Source: CAVUPF01 sp963803755 (GTDB lineage Bacteria > Actinomycetota > Thermoleophilia > Solirubrobacterales > 70-9). Taken from it: DNA of 64,000 nt. Position 1 is the stretch's first letter, and each line of letters opens with the position of its first letter. The translations under genes and the position numbers were made by a program. Below, one piece after another: positions 26,880 through 34,887 of the stretch. The notes below the pieces were generated by a model. That model was not told the DNA's origin. It made no database searches and saw nothing but the letters and a program-made list of their open reading frames with translations. The stretch lies in contig CAWDNP010000003.1 in NCBI GenBank assembly GCA_963803755.1, positions 62,001 to 126,000 of the forward strand. The letters are read 5' to 3'.

Positions 26880-28335
26880 GTTGACAAATACCGCCGCGGC
26901 CAGTGCCGCATACGAAGGAGGACCAGCCCATGCCAAACGTTAGCTCCAGCGCCCCCGCCAATGTCAACCAGTGGATCGTCTTCGACGTCCACAAGAACTC
27001 CCTCGTCGCCGGAGTCCTGCCGGCGAGCGGCGGCACACCGCAGGCGAGCCGCCTGGAGAACACCGAGCGGGCGATCCGCCGCTTCATCGATCGGGCGGGC
27101 GATCCGAGCACCCTGGCGGTCGCCTATGAGGCAGGGCCCTGCGGCTATGAGCTCTTTCGGCTCTTGGCGAGGATCGGAGTGTCTTGCGACGTGATCGCGC
27201 CCTCGCTCGTCCCGGTCAGAGCCGGAGACCGGGTTAAGACCGACCGCCGCGACGCCAAGAAGCTGGTGCGCCTCTACCGCGCCGGGGAGCTCTTCTTCGT
27301 GCAGCCACCCTCCCCGGCGCAGGAGGGGCTGCGCGACCTGGTGCGCTGCCGCGATGACCTGCGCTGCGCCCGCACCGCGGCCCGCCACCGGGTCGCCAAG
27401 ACGCTCCTGCGCCACGGCCACATCTACCGCGAGGGCCAGAAGGCCTGGACCCACCGCCACCGCGCATGGCTCGATCGCCAGCGCCTTGACGATCCCCTCG
27501 CTCAGCTCGCCCTCGAGCAGATGCGCGCCCACCTCGATGGCCTCGACGCCCAGCTCGCCACCCTCGATCACGAGTTCGCACAGATCGCTTCACGCGAGCC
27601 GTGGGCCGACCCGGTCGCCTGGCTTTGCTCCTTCCGGGGTATCGCCACCCACACCGCCCTGGGCCTGCTCGCTGAGATCGGTGACTTCCGCCGCTTCGGA
27701 GCCCCGCGCGAGCTGATGAGCTACCTCGGACTCACTCCGAGTGAGTACTCCTCCGGTGATCAACAACACCGCGGCCACATCACCAAGACCGGCAATCGCC
27801 ACGCCCGGCGCCTGCTGGTCGAGGCCGCCTGGCACTACCAGCACCCAGCCCGCCTCTCCAAGCGGATCGCCACCAACCGCCAGCACGTCCCACACCAGGT
27901 CTCTCCCGTGCCTGGCAGGCACAGATCCGTCTGCATCATCGCCACCGCACCCTCACCGCTCACGGTAAACGCTCGACCGTCGCAAACGTCGCCGTCGCCC
28001 GCGAGCTCTGCGGCTTCATCTGGGCGGCGATGACCGATCAGCCGCTACGTGAGGAGGTGGCTACTGCCTGAAGATCTGACAGCACTGGGGTGGGGCGGCC
28101 GGCGCCGACCCACCCGGAGGATCCTCGACTGATCTATGCGATTCCGACTCGCGACCCTAGTGCGAGGCAGCTCACGACCGGACACTGTCCTGCGGTTCCG
28201 ACCCGCGCATCTCAGAGTGACCAGTTGTCGTTGCTATCGCGCCGGCCGCCCGACCCCAGTGCAAGAACCATCGGCCTGAACAGCAACTCACATCGAAGAA
28301 ATCAACCGCCCCTTGACACGGGCGTCCATCTCAGA
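26880..28335 (+). mobile_element. IS110-family insertion sequence (ends approximate)
   Basis: The transposase gene and flanking noncoding DNA interrupt the secreted-protein island. IS110 elements lack terminal inverted repeats, so the ends cannot be fixed here. TTGACA occurs on the left (26881-26886) and again on the right (near 28313), as expected if a promoter is assembled on circularisation. IS110 elements encode a structured bridge RNA in a noncoding end, and the flanks here are long enough. Confidence 0.5.
26930..28071 (+). CDS. IS110-family transposase, C-terminal frameshift
   Basis: DEDD-type recombinase that moves the element without inverted repeats. The N-terminal RuvC-like domain has IVFDVHKNSLVAGVL, VAYEAGPCGYELFRLL and the motif KTDRRDAKKLVRLYR. 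The C-terminal Transposase_20 domain has FRGIATHTALGLLAEIGDF, LMSYLGLTPSEYSSG and 'ITKTGNRHARRLLVEAAWHY'. Near 27900 the frame shifts; in the other frame the protein continues RAWQAQIRLHHRHRTLTAHG to a TGA at 28071. GAAGGAGG before ATG 26930 fixes the start. If the indel is real the last 60 residues are lost; the catalytic parts precede it. Confidence 0.85.
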
Positions 28336-28856
28336 TCACTGGTTGCCAATCCACGATTGTTCGGCGGGCGGCCTTGCTTGCGGTTGCCTGCCTTCGCGGC
28401 ACCTACTGATTCCTGTATGGAGCCAGTGCTCACCGGAGGAGCGCTGGCTGGTCCTGCCCACCCCGCTACGCCTGGAGTTGAGTGAGGTTCCTGGATTTGT
28501 GGCGGATGCAAGGAGGTGCCGATCTTCGAACCCGATCCTAGGCAGGTGTGGCTCCAAGAACTGGTCGGGACGAGGCGGTGTCCGAATTCTGCAGGAGACC
28601 TCAAGGTGTCTCCCGAGCCGCTCGAATCGAGTACTTTTGACGAGTCGACGCTCAGGTCGGGCTGCGTCCACTTCCTAGCCAGGAGGGGGCTTCCCCTCTC
28701 CTGTCCCGCTCGATTTGAGTCCCAGATCTCCGAGCGGCCTCTGGCGAGCAGCTGGGATTCCGCGGCACGCCTGCCGAGCTCGCTCAGCGCACGGAGCCCA
28801 ACCGGCTGATTGGGTCGGGCGCCAAGTCACGGCCCGATTCCGAGAGTCCGAGTGAC
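28072..28856. other. Gap after the IS110 transposase
   Basis: 785 bases with no gene I can support. The first 250 or so probably belong to the right end of the insertion sequence. Short open frames occur on both strands but have no recognisable product and poor ribosome sites. Confidence 0.4.
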
Positions 28857-29360
28857 TTATTTATTCACTTTGCCGGAGGGCGAGATCGTGTACCAGTAGC
28901 CGCCGTTGGCGTTGAGGGCCTGTCCTGTTGCCATACCCGGAGAGGTGTTGGCGATGTAGGTATAGAGGGGCCAGCCGGCATAAGTGGCGACTCCGCCGCC
29001 TTCGGAGTCTGAGTCGCTGCCGAGCAGAGACTGCTTTACCTGTCCGGAGGCAATGGGTTTTGCACCGGATTCCAATTTGAGCGGCGGCCATACCGCCGCA
29101 CAGGAACTCAGACACGTGACCTTGCTGTGCATGTCTGGGGCGAACGTATACAGCGTCAACCCTTCGCTGTTGACGAGCACCGTGCCCAGGTTGGAGATCG
29201 ACTTAGCCGAGATCTTCACGCCCTGCGTGGAGGCCCCAGACTTAACCGGTGCTCCGCCCGTTGAGGTGGACGGCGTTGTAGTGCTGCTGGCGCTGCTCCC
29301 ACAGCCGGCGATGATGATCGTGGCAACGGGAAGGATGAGCACTGCGGCCAGTTTCCTCAT
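28857..29360 (-). CDS. Lipoprotein_15 family lipoprotein
   Basis: 167 residues. Lipobox IIIAGC puts the acylated cysteine at about residue 20, followed by a Ser/Thr-rich tether and the repeat domain: NLGTVLVNSEGLTLYTFAPD, CLSSCAAVWPPLKLESGA, ATYAGWPLYTYIANTSPG and ALNANGGYWYTISPSG. AGGAGG 5 bases upstream supports ATG 29360. It follows the NHL-type lipoprotein gene on the same strand with a 49-base gap, so the two may form an operon. The family role is unknown. Confidence 0.83.
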   Translation of the reverse strand: MRKLAAVLILPVATIIIAGCGSSASSTTTPSTSTGGAPVKSGASTQGVKISAKSISNLGTVLVNSEGLTLYTFAPDMHSKVTCLSSCAAVWPPLKLESGAKPIASGQVKQSLLGSDSDSEGGGVATYAGWPLYTYIANTSPGMATGQALNANGGYWYTISPSGKVNK

Positions 29361-29409
29361 GGAGCCTCCTGGTTGTAGACGACTGGATGCAATGTCGGCG
29401 ACCCAGGCC

Positions 29410-30540
29410 TCAGTGGAGTAGCCGCAACGTGTTTTCTCCATCGTCGACGTAGTAGATGTCGTTGCCCTTGACGACCAGCCCGAACAGCGATCCTTCGCCG
29501 GTCTTCGTATCCGCCGTGCGAACCGCCACCTGCTTGCCGGCGGGCGTGGTTTCGACCATGCTGCCATCGCCGGCATTGGTCGTCAGGATGTTGCCACTCG
29601 GAGTCAGAACCAGTCCGAGCGGTTGCTTGAGATGTCCGCCCTGGGAAACGGTCGTCCCGCCGCCTTCGGCCGGTGTCGTGCGGGTCATTGCCTTGGGGAT
29701 CGCGGTGATCCGGTTGTCGAGTGTATCTGCGAGATACAGCGTTTCGTCGCTTGCGAGCGCGACTCCGGTCGGGCCGATCACCAGCGCTTCAGGGCTGTCA
29801 ATCCAGGGGATCTTGTTGGCGATGACCTGTTCGCTCAGGACCTCTGGCGGCTGCCCGGGACCCGAATGCAGGCTGATCCGCAGGACGGTCGAGTTCTTGT
29901 CCGTGTGAACGCCCTGCTTGGCGCCGCCATTTAGGGCCATGCTGACGAATAGCGTTGTGGTGGCGCCATGGCTGACCGAGGTCATGTCCCACGGGCCCTG
30001 GATCTGACTGCCGGCGATCGTGCTCACGGGACGCCCATTGCTGCCTAGCACTATCAGGCAGCCCAGTTTGGCGGTCGCTGACATGCCGTTGCTCGTCGGG
30101 AGGCTCCCAACGATGGCGTAGCCGCCCGGCAGCACGCTCAGCGCCGTGGTAAGGCCGACCCCACCGGGACAGCTGCCTGGCAACGATTTCGGATCGATCT
30201 GAGCGAACAGCGAGCTCTTGCCGGCTGGGTTAATCTGGTCGATCGTTGTGCCGGTTCCCTGATTGTTGGCTTTGTCGTTGAAGTTGCTGACCAGCAGGTC
30301 GCCTGCGACAAGCCGGCCGACCGTTTTCGGCACTTCAACAATCCCATATGGGTTTACATCGCCGTTGGCCGGGACTGTGGATGCGACCTTTGATGTGTTC
30401 CGCAAAGGCGCGAGGAACGCGGTCGTCGCAATAGTTGGGACGCTAGTGGTAGCGGAGCTGGACGTGGTGCTGCCGCTGGAGCCGCATCCTGCAAGCGCAA
30501 GCGTCGCAAGCGATACCGCCAGAATCAAACCTCTGTTCAC
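29410..30540 (-). CDS. NHL/beta-propeller-type lipoprotein
   Basis: 376 residues starting GTG (GGGAGG 6 bases upstream). Signal with lipobox LALAGC, then a Ser/Thr linker and repeats such as TGVALASDETLYLADTLDNR, 'GLVLTPSGNILTTNAGDGSM' and LVVKGNDIYYVDDGENTLR, the blade pattern of NHL or SMP-30-like propellers. Extracellular and membrane-tethered. Ligand or enzymatic activity is unknown. It lies directly upstream of a Lipoprotein_15 gene, an association that may be functional. Confidence 0.72.
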   Translation of the reverse strand: MNRGLILAVSLATLALAGCGSSGSTTSSSATTSVPTIATTAFLAPLRNTSKVASTVPANGDVNPYGIVEVPKTVGRLVAGDLLVSNFNDKANNQGTGTTIDQINPAGKSSLFAQIDPKSLPGSCPGGVGLTTALSVLPGGYAIVGSLPTSNGMSATAKLGCLIVLGSNGRPVSTIAGSQIQGPWDMTSVSHGATTTLFVSMALNGGAKQGVHTDKNSTVLRISLHSGPGQPPEVLSEQVIANKIPWIDSPEALVIGPTGVALASDETLYLADTLDNRITAIPKAMTRTTPAEGGGTTVSQGGHLKQPLGLVLTPSGNILTTNAGDGSMVETTPAGKQVAVRTADTKTGEGSLFGLVVKGNDIYYVDDGENTLRLLH

Positions 30541-31187
30541 CTGGGCCTCCCATCGTATTTTCGCGTGTGGTACGCACAAGATGGTGCCTCGGTTCAGATA
30601 GCGCCTACAGGCTTCGCAGAATGTGCCTCCTCGGGGGACCTGACGGCTTCACCTGGCCCATATGAGCCCTCCAACTCACCCAGGGTTTCTTGGACTCGGG
30701 CTCAGAGAGAGAGCATCCATTACTGCCGATCTCATCTGAAGTCAGCCCAGCGTGGCGCCTCTCTATCGGCCTGGAGGAGCAGCCGGCCAAGCGACCCGGT
30801 CAAAGAGGAGGGTCATGACTTCCTAGCTGCTTCCATCGCGAGCTTGCATCAGATTGCTCGATCGCCTGAGGAGCCGCCCACGTGCGAGCTGATGGGGCGC
30901 TCATTTCGCTCCCGGGTCCCCGATCAGATTCGTCGCGACGCCTCGGCGCTGATGGGGCCGAAACCGAAGCGAACCTGCACCAGCGCGAGCGCGCCTGGCG
31001 ATTTGGTCCGAGATCCCAACTGCTGGGCGACCAACTACCCCGACACTTTCAAATCGTTGGGCGGCATGGGTGAGCCTTGAACCTTGATAGCTCAGCGAAC
31101 GTAACCCGGCTACACGCTCGCTCGGCATGAGGCATTTCAGCGCTCGCCGAGCCCCAGGATCATTCACCCCAGAAAGAGGCTCACCCT
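30541..31187. other. Gap between divergent lipoprotein genes
   Basis: About 650 bases between the GTG of the propeller lipoprotein and the next lipoprotein on the other strand. An open frame at 30565-31080 has no recognisable motif and I do not call it. No tRNA, repeat or clear palindrome was seen; it may hold long divergent control sequences. Confidence 0.35.
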
Positions 31188-31775
31188 ATGGCGTCACGAT
31201 TTCCCTTCGCGTTTTCTCTGGGCCTGCTTGCCCTCGCCGCACTGGCTGGATGCGGCGGCAGCAACGGCGGCTCTACGTCCGCCACGACTAGCGCCAATGG
31301 CGGCTCAGCCGCTTCCCGAGGGCAGAGCGCCGCGGCGAGCGTCGACATTGCCAGCAATTCGAAGCTCGGCTCGATCCTTGTCGACGCTCAGGGCCGAACG
31401 CTCTACCTGTTCCAGAAGGACATGGGAGGAAGGTCCAGCTGTTCGGGTAGCTGCGCCACGGTCTGGCCACCGGACGTCACCACCGCAAGCCCGAAGGCCG
31501 GCAACGGCGTGAGCGCATCGAAGCTCGGCACGGTGAAGCGCAACGACGGGACGATGCAGATCACCTACGCCGGGCATCCTCTCTACACCTACACGGTGGA
31601 CATGAGCCCCGGCCAGGTCACCGGCAACGGGGTCAACGCTTTCGGGGGCATATGGAACGCCGTCCAGTCGAACGGCTCGAACGCTCCGGCGGGCACTTCC
31701 TCGGGTGGGGGCAGTGGCGCATCCGCAGGAAGCGGCGGCACCAGCACTTCCTCGGGCGGGGGCTACGGCTACTAG
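31188..31775 (+). CDS. Lipoprotein_15 family lipoprotein with Ser/Gly tail
   Basis: 195 residues: lipobox LAALAGC near residue 22, Ser/Thr/Gly linker, then the repeat domain 'LGSILVDAQGRTLYLFQKDM', SCSGSCATVWPPDVTT, ITYAGHPLYTYTVDMSPG and GVNAFGGIWNAV. It ends with an unusual 40-residue Gly/Ser-rich tail (SSGGGSGASAGSGG… GGGYGY). This is the fourth member of the family in 9 kb and the only one on the plus strand. The function is not known. Confidence 0.83.
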   Translation: MASRFPFAFSLGLLALAALAGCGGSNGGSTSATTSANGGSAASRGQSAAASVDIASNSKLGSILVDAQGRTLYLFQKDMGGRSSCSGSCATVWPPDVTTASPKAGNGVSASKLGTVKRNDGTMQITYAGHPLYTYTVDMSPGQVTGNGVNAFGGIWNAVQSNGSNAPAGTSSGGGSGASAGSGGTSTSSGGGYGY

Positions 31776-32063
31776 CGTCGGATGGTCGTGCGACCCGGTG
31801 GCCGGCGACGGGAGCTGGTCGCCAGCCCTAAACCACTGAATCCCACACCCATGTTAGCTCCGGGGGCGTTCTTTAAACGACGGCATGACGAGGGAGTCAC
31901 GCCGGACTTCGACCCCGCGCCGCGCAGGGCCGAATAAAGCTACCGCTGGTGTTACATGGAATGAGGTCTTCAGAACTGGTCCTACGGAACCCATTGCGTT
32001 TTGGTGAGCTGTCCGCTTCGATGGATGAGTGCCAGCAGCTCACCGAAAGTGGATGGAGGACGT

Positions 32064-32873
32064 ATGAAGGCAGTTCACAGGCGAAGGACGATGACCATCG
32101 CGCTCGCGACGGTAGCCGCGCTGAGCTGCGCCTCTGCCGCCACGATCTTCGCTGCGAACTACGGAAAAACCATCGCGGCCGGCAACTTGGTGATCCATTT
32201 CAAGGGCGCTCTCAGCCCGGAAACGCTGCCCAAGAACAAGATGGCGCCGGTCAGCTTCCACGCGAGCGCCTCGGTCGCAACCACCGACGGCAGCCACGTC
32301 CCACCGGCTACCTCCGTCCACATTCAGGTCGACAAGCACATCAGGATCGACGCCACAGGCCTGCCGGTCTGCACGGTCGGAAAGATTGAGGCCTCAACGC
32401 CCTCACAGGCAATGAAAGCTTGCGGTTCGGCCTTGGTCGGAAAGGGCTCGGCCACCGCCCAGGTTGAATTTCCCGAATCCACCCCCTTTACCGCAAAGGG
32501 CCCGATCCTTGCCTTTAATGGCCCTTCGATCGGCGGTGGGTATGGTGGGCACGGATATCCGGAGATGCTCGACTACATCTACGTCAACGTGCCGGCGCCG
32601 ACCGCCGTCATCGTTATTGCCAAGCTCTCCAAGGACACCGGCAAATACGGCTACAAGGTCTCGGTCGCGGTTCCCACCATCGCTGGCGGAAGCGGCTCAC
32701 TGACGAATGCCGAATTCACGATCAACCGCAAATGGCTCTACAAGGGTCAAGAGCACTCCTACCTGAACGCAGAGTGTCCAAACGGCCATTTCTTTAACCA
32801 GATTGAAGTTGCCTACGGCAACGGCGCCAACCTCATCGGTTCGATTGTGAACAGCTGTAAGTCCAAGGGGTAG
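32064..32873 (+). CDS. Secreted protein of unknown function
   Basis: 269 residues: basic start MKAVHRRRTM, hydrophobic signal (TIALATVAALSCASAATIFA) and a mature part containing LVIHFKGALSPETLPK, HIRIDATGLPVCTVGKIEAS, GSATAQVEFPE and a C-terminal INRKWLYKGQEHSYLNAECP. Two spaced cysteine pairs may form disulfides. No lipobox or anchor. GGAGGA just before the ATG marks the start; longer in-frame starts lack it. I do not recognise a named domain. Confidence 0.65.
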   Translation: MKAVHRRRTMTIALATVAALSCASAATIFAANYGKTIAAGNLVIHFKGALSPETLPKNKMAPVSFHASASVATTDGSHVPPATSVHIQVDKHIRIDATGLPVCTVGKIEASTPSQAMKACGSALVGKGSATAQVEFPESTPFTAKGPILAFNGPSIGGGYGGHGYPEMLDYIYVNVPAPTAVIVIAKLSKDTGKYGYKVSVAVPTIAGGSGSLTNAEFTINRKWLYKGQEHSYLNAECPNGHFFNQIEVAYGNGANLIGSIVNSCKSKG

Positions 32874-32921
32874 ATCCCACCGCGGCAACACCTGGACCGG
32901 GCGCTGGCGAGCTCGAGCTGC

Positions 32922-33512
32922 TCACTGCTCATCTTCGAGTTTCGCCTCAAGTCGCCCCAACCACCTCTCGCCATAGGCAAGGAGGTCGGCAGTGAGGCGC
33001 GCCGACACTGCCAGGTAGTACATGCCCTGTGACTCCAGCGTCTTTGCAAGGGGAATGATTTCACTGCGCAGTTCATCCACAAGGCTGTGATTGCGCTCGC
33101 GCAGCATCCGAATCAGCGTGAGCTGATCCTCACCCTCTAGCGCATCGGCGAAGAACAGCCGCAGCAGCGCCTCGTCGCGCATTTTTACCGGCGCCATCGT
33201 CGCTGAGCGCAACCAGGCACGCAGCGCCGCCTCGCCCTCCTCGGTGATCGCATACGCCGACCGGTTCCGGCCTCCCTGGGGATCGTCGCGCCGTGCCAGC
33301 AGCCCCGCCCCCTCCAAGCGAGCCAGCTCCGGGTATACCTGCGCCAACGAGATCGGCCAGAAGTTCTGCGTCGATCTATCCGCGACTTTCTTGATCGCAT
33401 ACCCGGAACTGATGCCAAGGCGAACCATGCCGAGGATCAGATAGGAGTGGGGCGTCAGCTTGATCGCTGCAGGCGATTGAGTAGCCGGATCCGACTCGGT
33501 GGGGGATGTCAT
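32922..33512 (-). CDS. PadR-family transcriptional regulator
   Basis: 196 residues: N-terminal PadR winged helix (SYLILGMVRLGISSGYAIKK, PISLAQVYPELARLEGAGLL, wing GGRNRSAYAITEEGEAAL) and a C-terminal helical domain of the Vir_act_alpha_C type (RDEALLRLFFADAL … ERWLGRLEAKLEDEQ). PadR proteins repress detoxification or efflux genes and usually themselves. An inverted repeat 24 bases upstream of the start may be its operator. No obvious target gene adjoins it. Confidence 0.87.
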   Translation of the reverse strand: MTSPTESDPATQSPAAIKLTPHSYLILGMVRLGISSGYAIKKVADRSTQNFWPISLAQVYPELARLEGAGLLARRDDPQGGRNRSAYAITEEGEAALRAWLRSATMAPVKMRDEALLRLFFADALEGEDQLTLIRMLRERNHSLVDELRSEIIPLAKTLESQGMYYLAVSARLTADLLAYGERWLGRLEAKLEDEQ

Positions 33513-33535
33513 TGTGCTGTGGCGAGCTGATTCAC

Positions 33536-33560
33536 GCGATATATCGATCTGTCATATCGC
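33536..33560. promoter_or_regulatory. Inverted repeat upstream of padR
   Basis: GCGATAT (33536-33542) and ATATCGC (33554-33560) form a perfect 7-base inverted repeat with an 11-base spacer, 24-48 bases before the padR ATG. The spacing suits a dimeric winged-helix repressor and autoregulation. Confidence 0.5.
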
Positions 33561-33762
33561 AAGAAAAGGCCGCGTGCAAGCGCATTCGGATCGGAGGCGG
33601 GAGATCGGCGTGCTCGCCGTCATCTCGTCCCTGGCGATGGTCGCCTCCGTAGCAGCTTCGACGAAGGCCTCAAGGTCCGAGCCGCGCTGCCGCCAGCAGC
33701 CATGTTGTCCACGCGTCGTGTTGAGTTCGTGCAAGCGGGCGAGTCGAAACTGGGCCGGTCAC

Positions 33763-33792
33763 TTGACAGGTGACTTATTAGTCACGTATAGT
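33763..33792 (+). promoter_or_regulatory. Promoter and palindromic operator of the arsR-like gene
   Basis: TTGACA (33763-33768) and TATAGT (33787-33792) are separated by 18 bases. Between them lies the palindrome GTGACT-TATT-AGTCAC (33770-33785). Only 8 bases separate TATAGT from the ATG at 33801, so the transcript is probably leaderless and repressed by binding within the spacer. Confidence 0.7.
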
Positions 33793-33800
33793 CGTCGGGC

Positions 33801-34112
33801 ATGGACGCGGTGTTCAAGGCTCTCGCCGATCCAACTCGCCGGGATCTGCTCGACCGCCTGTTTGAGCAGGACGGCCAGACGCTCAGCTCGCTCGAACAAG
33901 AGCTGCCGATGACGCGCTTCGGAGTGATGAAGCATCTGAAGGTGCTCAAGGAGGCGGGGCTGGTGAGCACCAAGCGGCGCGGTCGCGAGAAGCTCCACTT
34001 CTTGAACCCCGTCCCGATCAGGCTCATCCACGACCGTTGGGTGAGCAAGTACACCGAGCCCTGGGCCGCAGCGCTCAGCGGGCTCAAATACGACATTGAG
34101 GAGGACGCGTGA
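33801..34112 (+). CDS. ArsR-family (HTH_5-like) transcriptional regulator
   Basis: 103 residues: 'MDAVFKALADPTRRDLLDRL', recognition helix region PMTRFGVMKHLKVLKEAGLV, wing STKRRGREKLHFLNPVPIRL. This is the subgroup of ArsR proteins that precede AHSA1-type genes and lack the metal-binding cysteines. Its stop overlaps the next ATG (TGATG), so the two are cotranscribed. The palindrome in its own promoter implies autorepression. Confidence 0.9.
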   Translation: MDAVFKALADPTRRDLLDRLFEQDGQTLSSLEQELPMTRFGVMKHLKVLKEAGLVSTKRRGREKLHFLNPVPIRLIHDRWVSKYTEPWAAALSGLKYDIEEDA

Positions 34113-34589
34113 TGAAGAAGGTATTCGAGATCTACATCAAAGACGACCCCGGAGCGTCTCTGGAAGGCGATCACCGACAGCGAGATGAAGCGCAAGTACA
34201 ACTTCGGGGTGGAAGCCATCTCGGACTGGACACATGGCTCCCGCTATGAGGGCGTCCACCCGCAAGCGCCCGGCGTGCTACTGGAAGGTGAGAATCTGGA
34301 GGTCGATCCGCCGCACCGACTCGTCCAGAGCTTCTTGGCCCTGTGGGGCGAGGACGTAAAGAGCGAAGGGACTTCGAGGGTCACCTGGGAGATCGAACCG
34401 GTGGGCGACTCGTGTCGGCTGACCGTCACCCACGACGATCTCCGCGAGGGAGCCAACGAAGAACTCTACGGCGGCTGGCCGATGATCCTCTCCGGGCTAA
34501 AGACACTGCTGGAGACCGGGGAGCTGCTCACGACACCCGGCTCACTGCGCTATTCGCAGCCTGCGCAAGGCTCCGGACCTGCTACCTGA
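34112..34589 (+). CDS. SRPBCC/AHSA1-domain protein (apparent frameshift)
   Basis: The start reads MKKVFEIYIK, then one extra base near 34140 breaks the frame; in the +1 frame it continues TPERLWKAITDSEMKRKYNF, then SRYEGVHPQAPG, VTWEIEPVGDSCRLTVTHDD and GWPMILSGLKTLLETGE. This is the Bet v1-like START fold of activator-of-Hsp90 homologues, a hydrophobic-ligand-binding cup. ArsR-AHSA1 pairs are common in actinobacteria; the ligand is unknown. A single-base sequencing error is the simplest explanation for the break. Confidence 0.78.
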
Positions 34590-34664
34590 GGCCCGTGGGT
34601 GCGAAGCCCGCGCTTTTCATCCCGCCTTTAGGCGCCGGGTAAAGAGTGCCCAGGGCTCTTCAAG

Positions 34665-34844
34665 ATGTTGCTGCTGGCCTCCCTCAAAGTGTTGCTGGTC
34701 CCTCTGGGGATCCTCGCCTTCCTGCTCGTGCTGCTGATCATCGGCGCGGTCGGGCTCGGCGTCGCGATGGCGGTGATCTCCTCGCTCTCTTGGCTTTGGC
34801 GCTTGATCTTCAGGGGGGGGTCGAGGGCTCAGGCACGGTCTTAA
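34665..34844 (+). CDS. Small hydrophobic membrane protein
   Basis: 59 residues, almost wholly hydrophobic: LLLASLKVLLVPLGILAFLL then VLLIIGAVGLGVAMAVISSL, two probable helices, ending with a basic tail WRLIFRGGSRAQARS. A homopolymer of eight G near the end is a weak point for base calling. No family recognised. It lies 43 bases before the mannosyltransferase gene. Confidence 0.4.
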   Translation: MLLLASLKVLLVPLGILAFLLVLLIIGAVGLGVAMAVISSLSWLWRLIFRGGSRAQARS

Positions 34845-34887
34845 CGACCTCTTTATCTATCCGACCTACTTTCCCGCCCGCCAAAGC

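Noticed and set aside
28336..28671. Minus-strand open frame after IS110
   Set aside because: Arg-rich product without domains, overlapping open frames on the other strand; no support.
30565..31080. 171-codon open frame in the lipoprotein gap
   Set aside because: No recognisable motif, no ribosome site and no signal or helix; probably chance.
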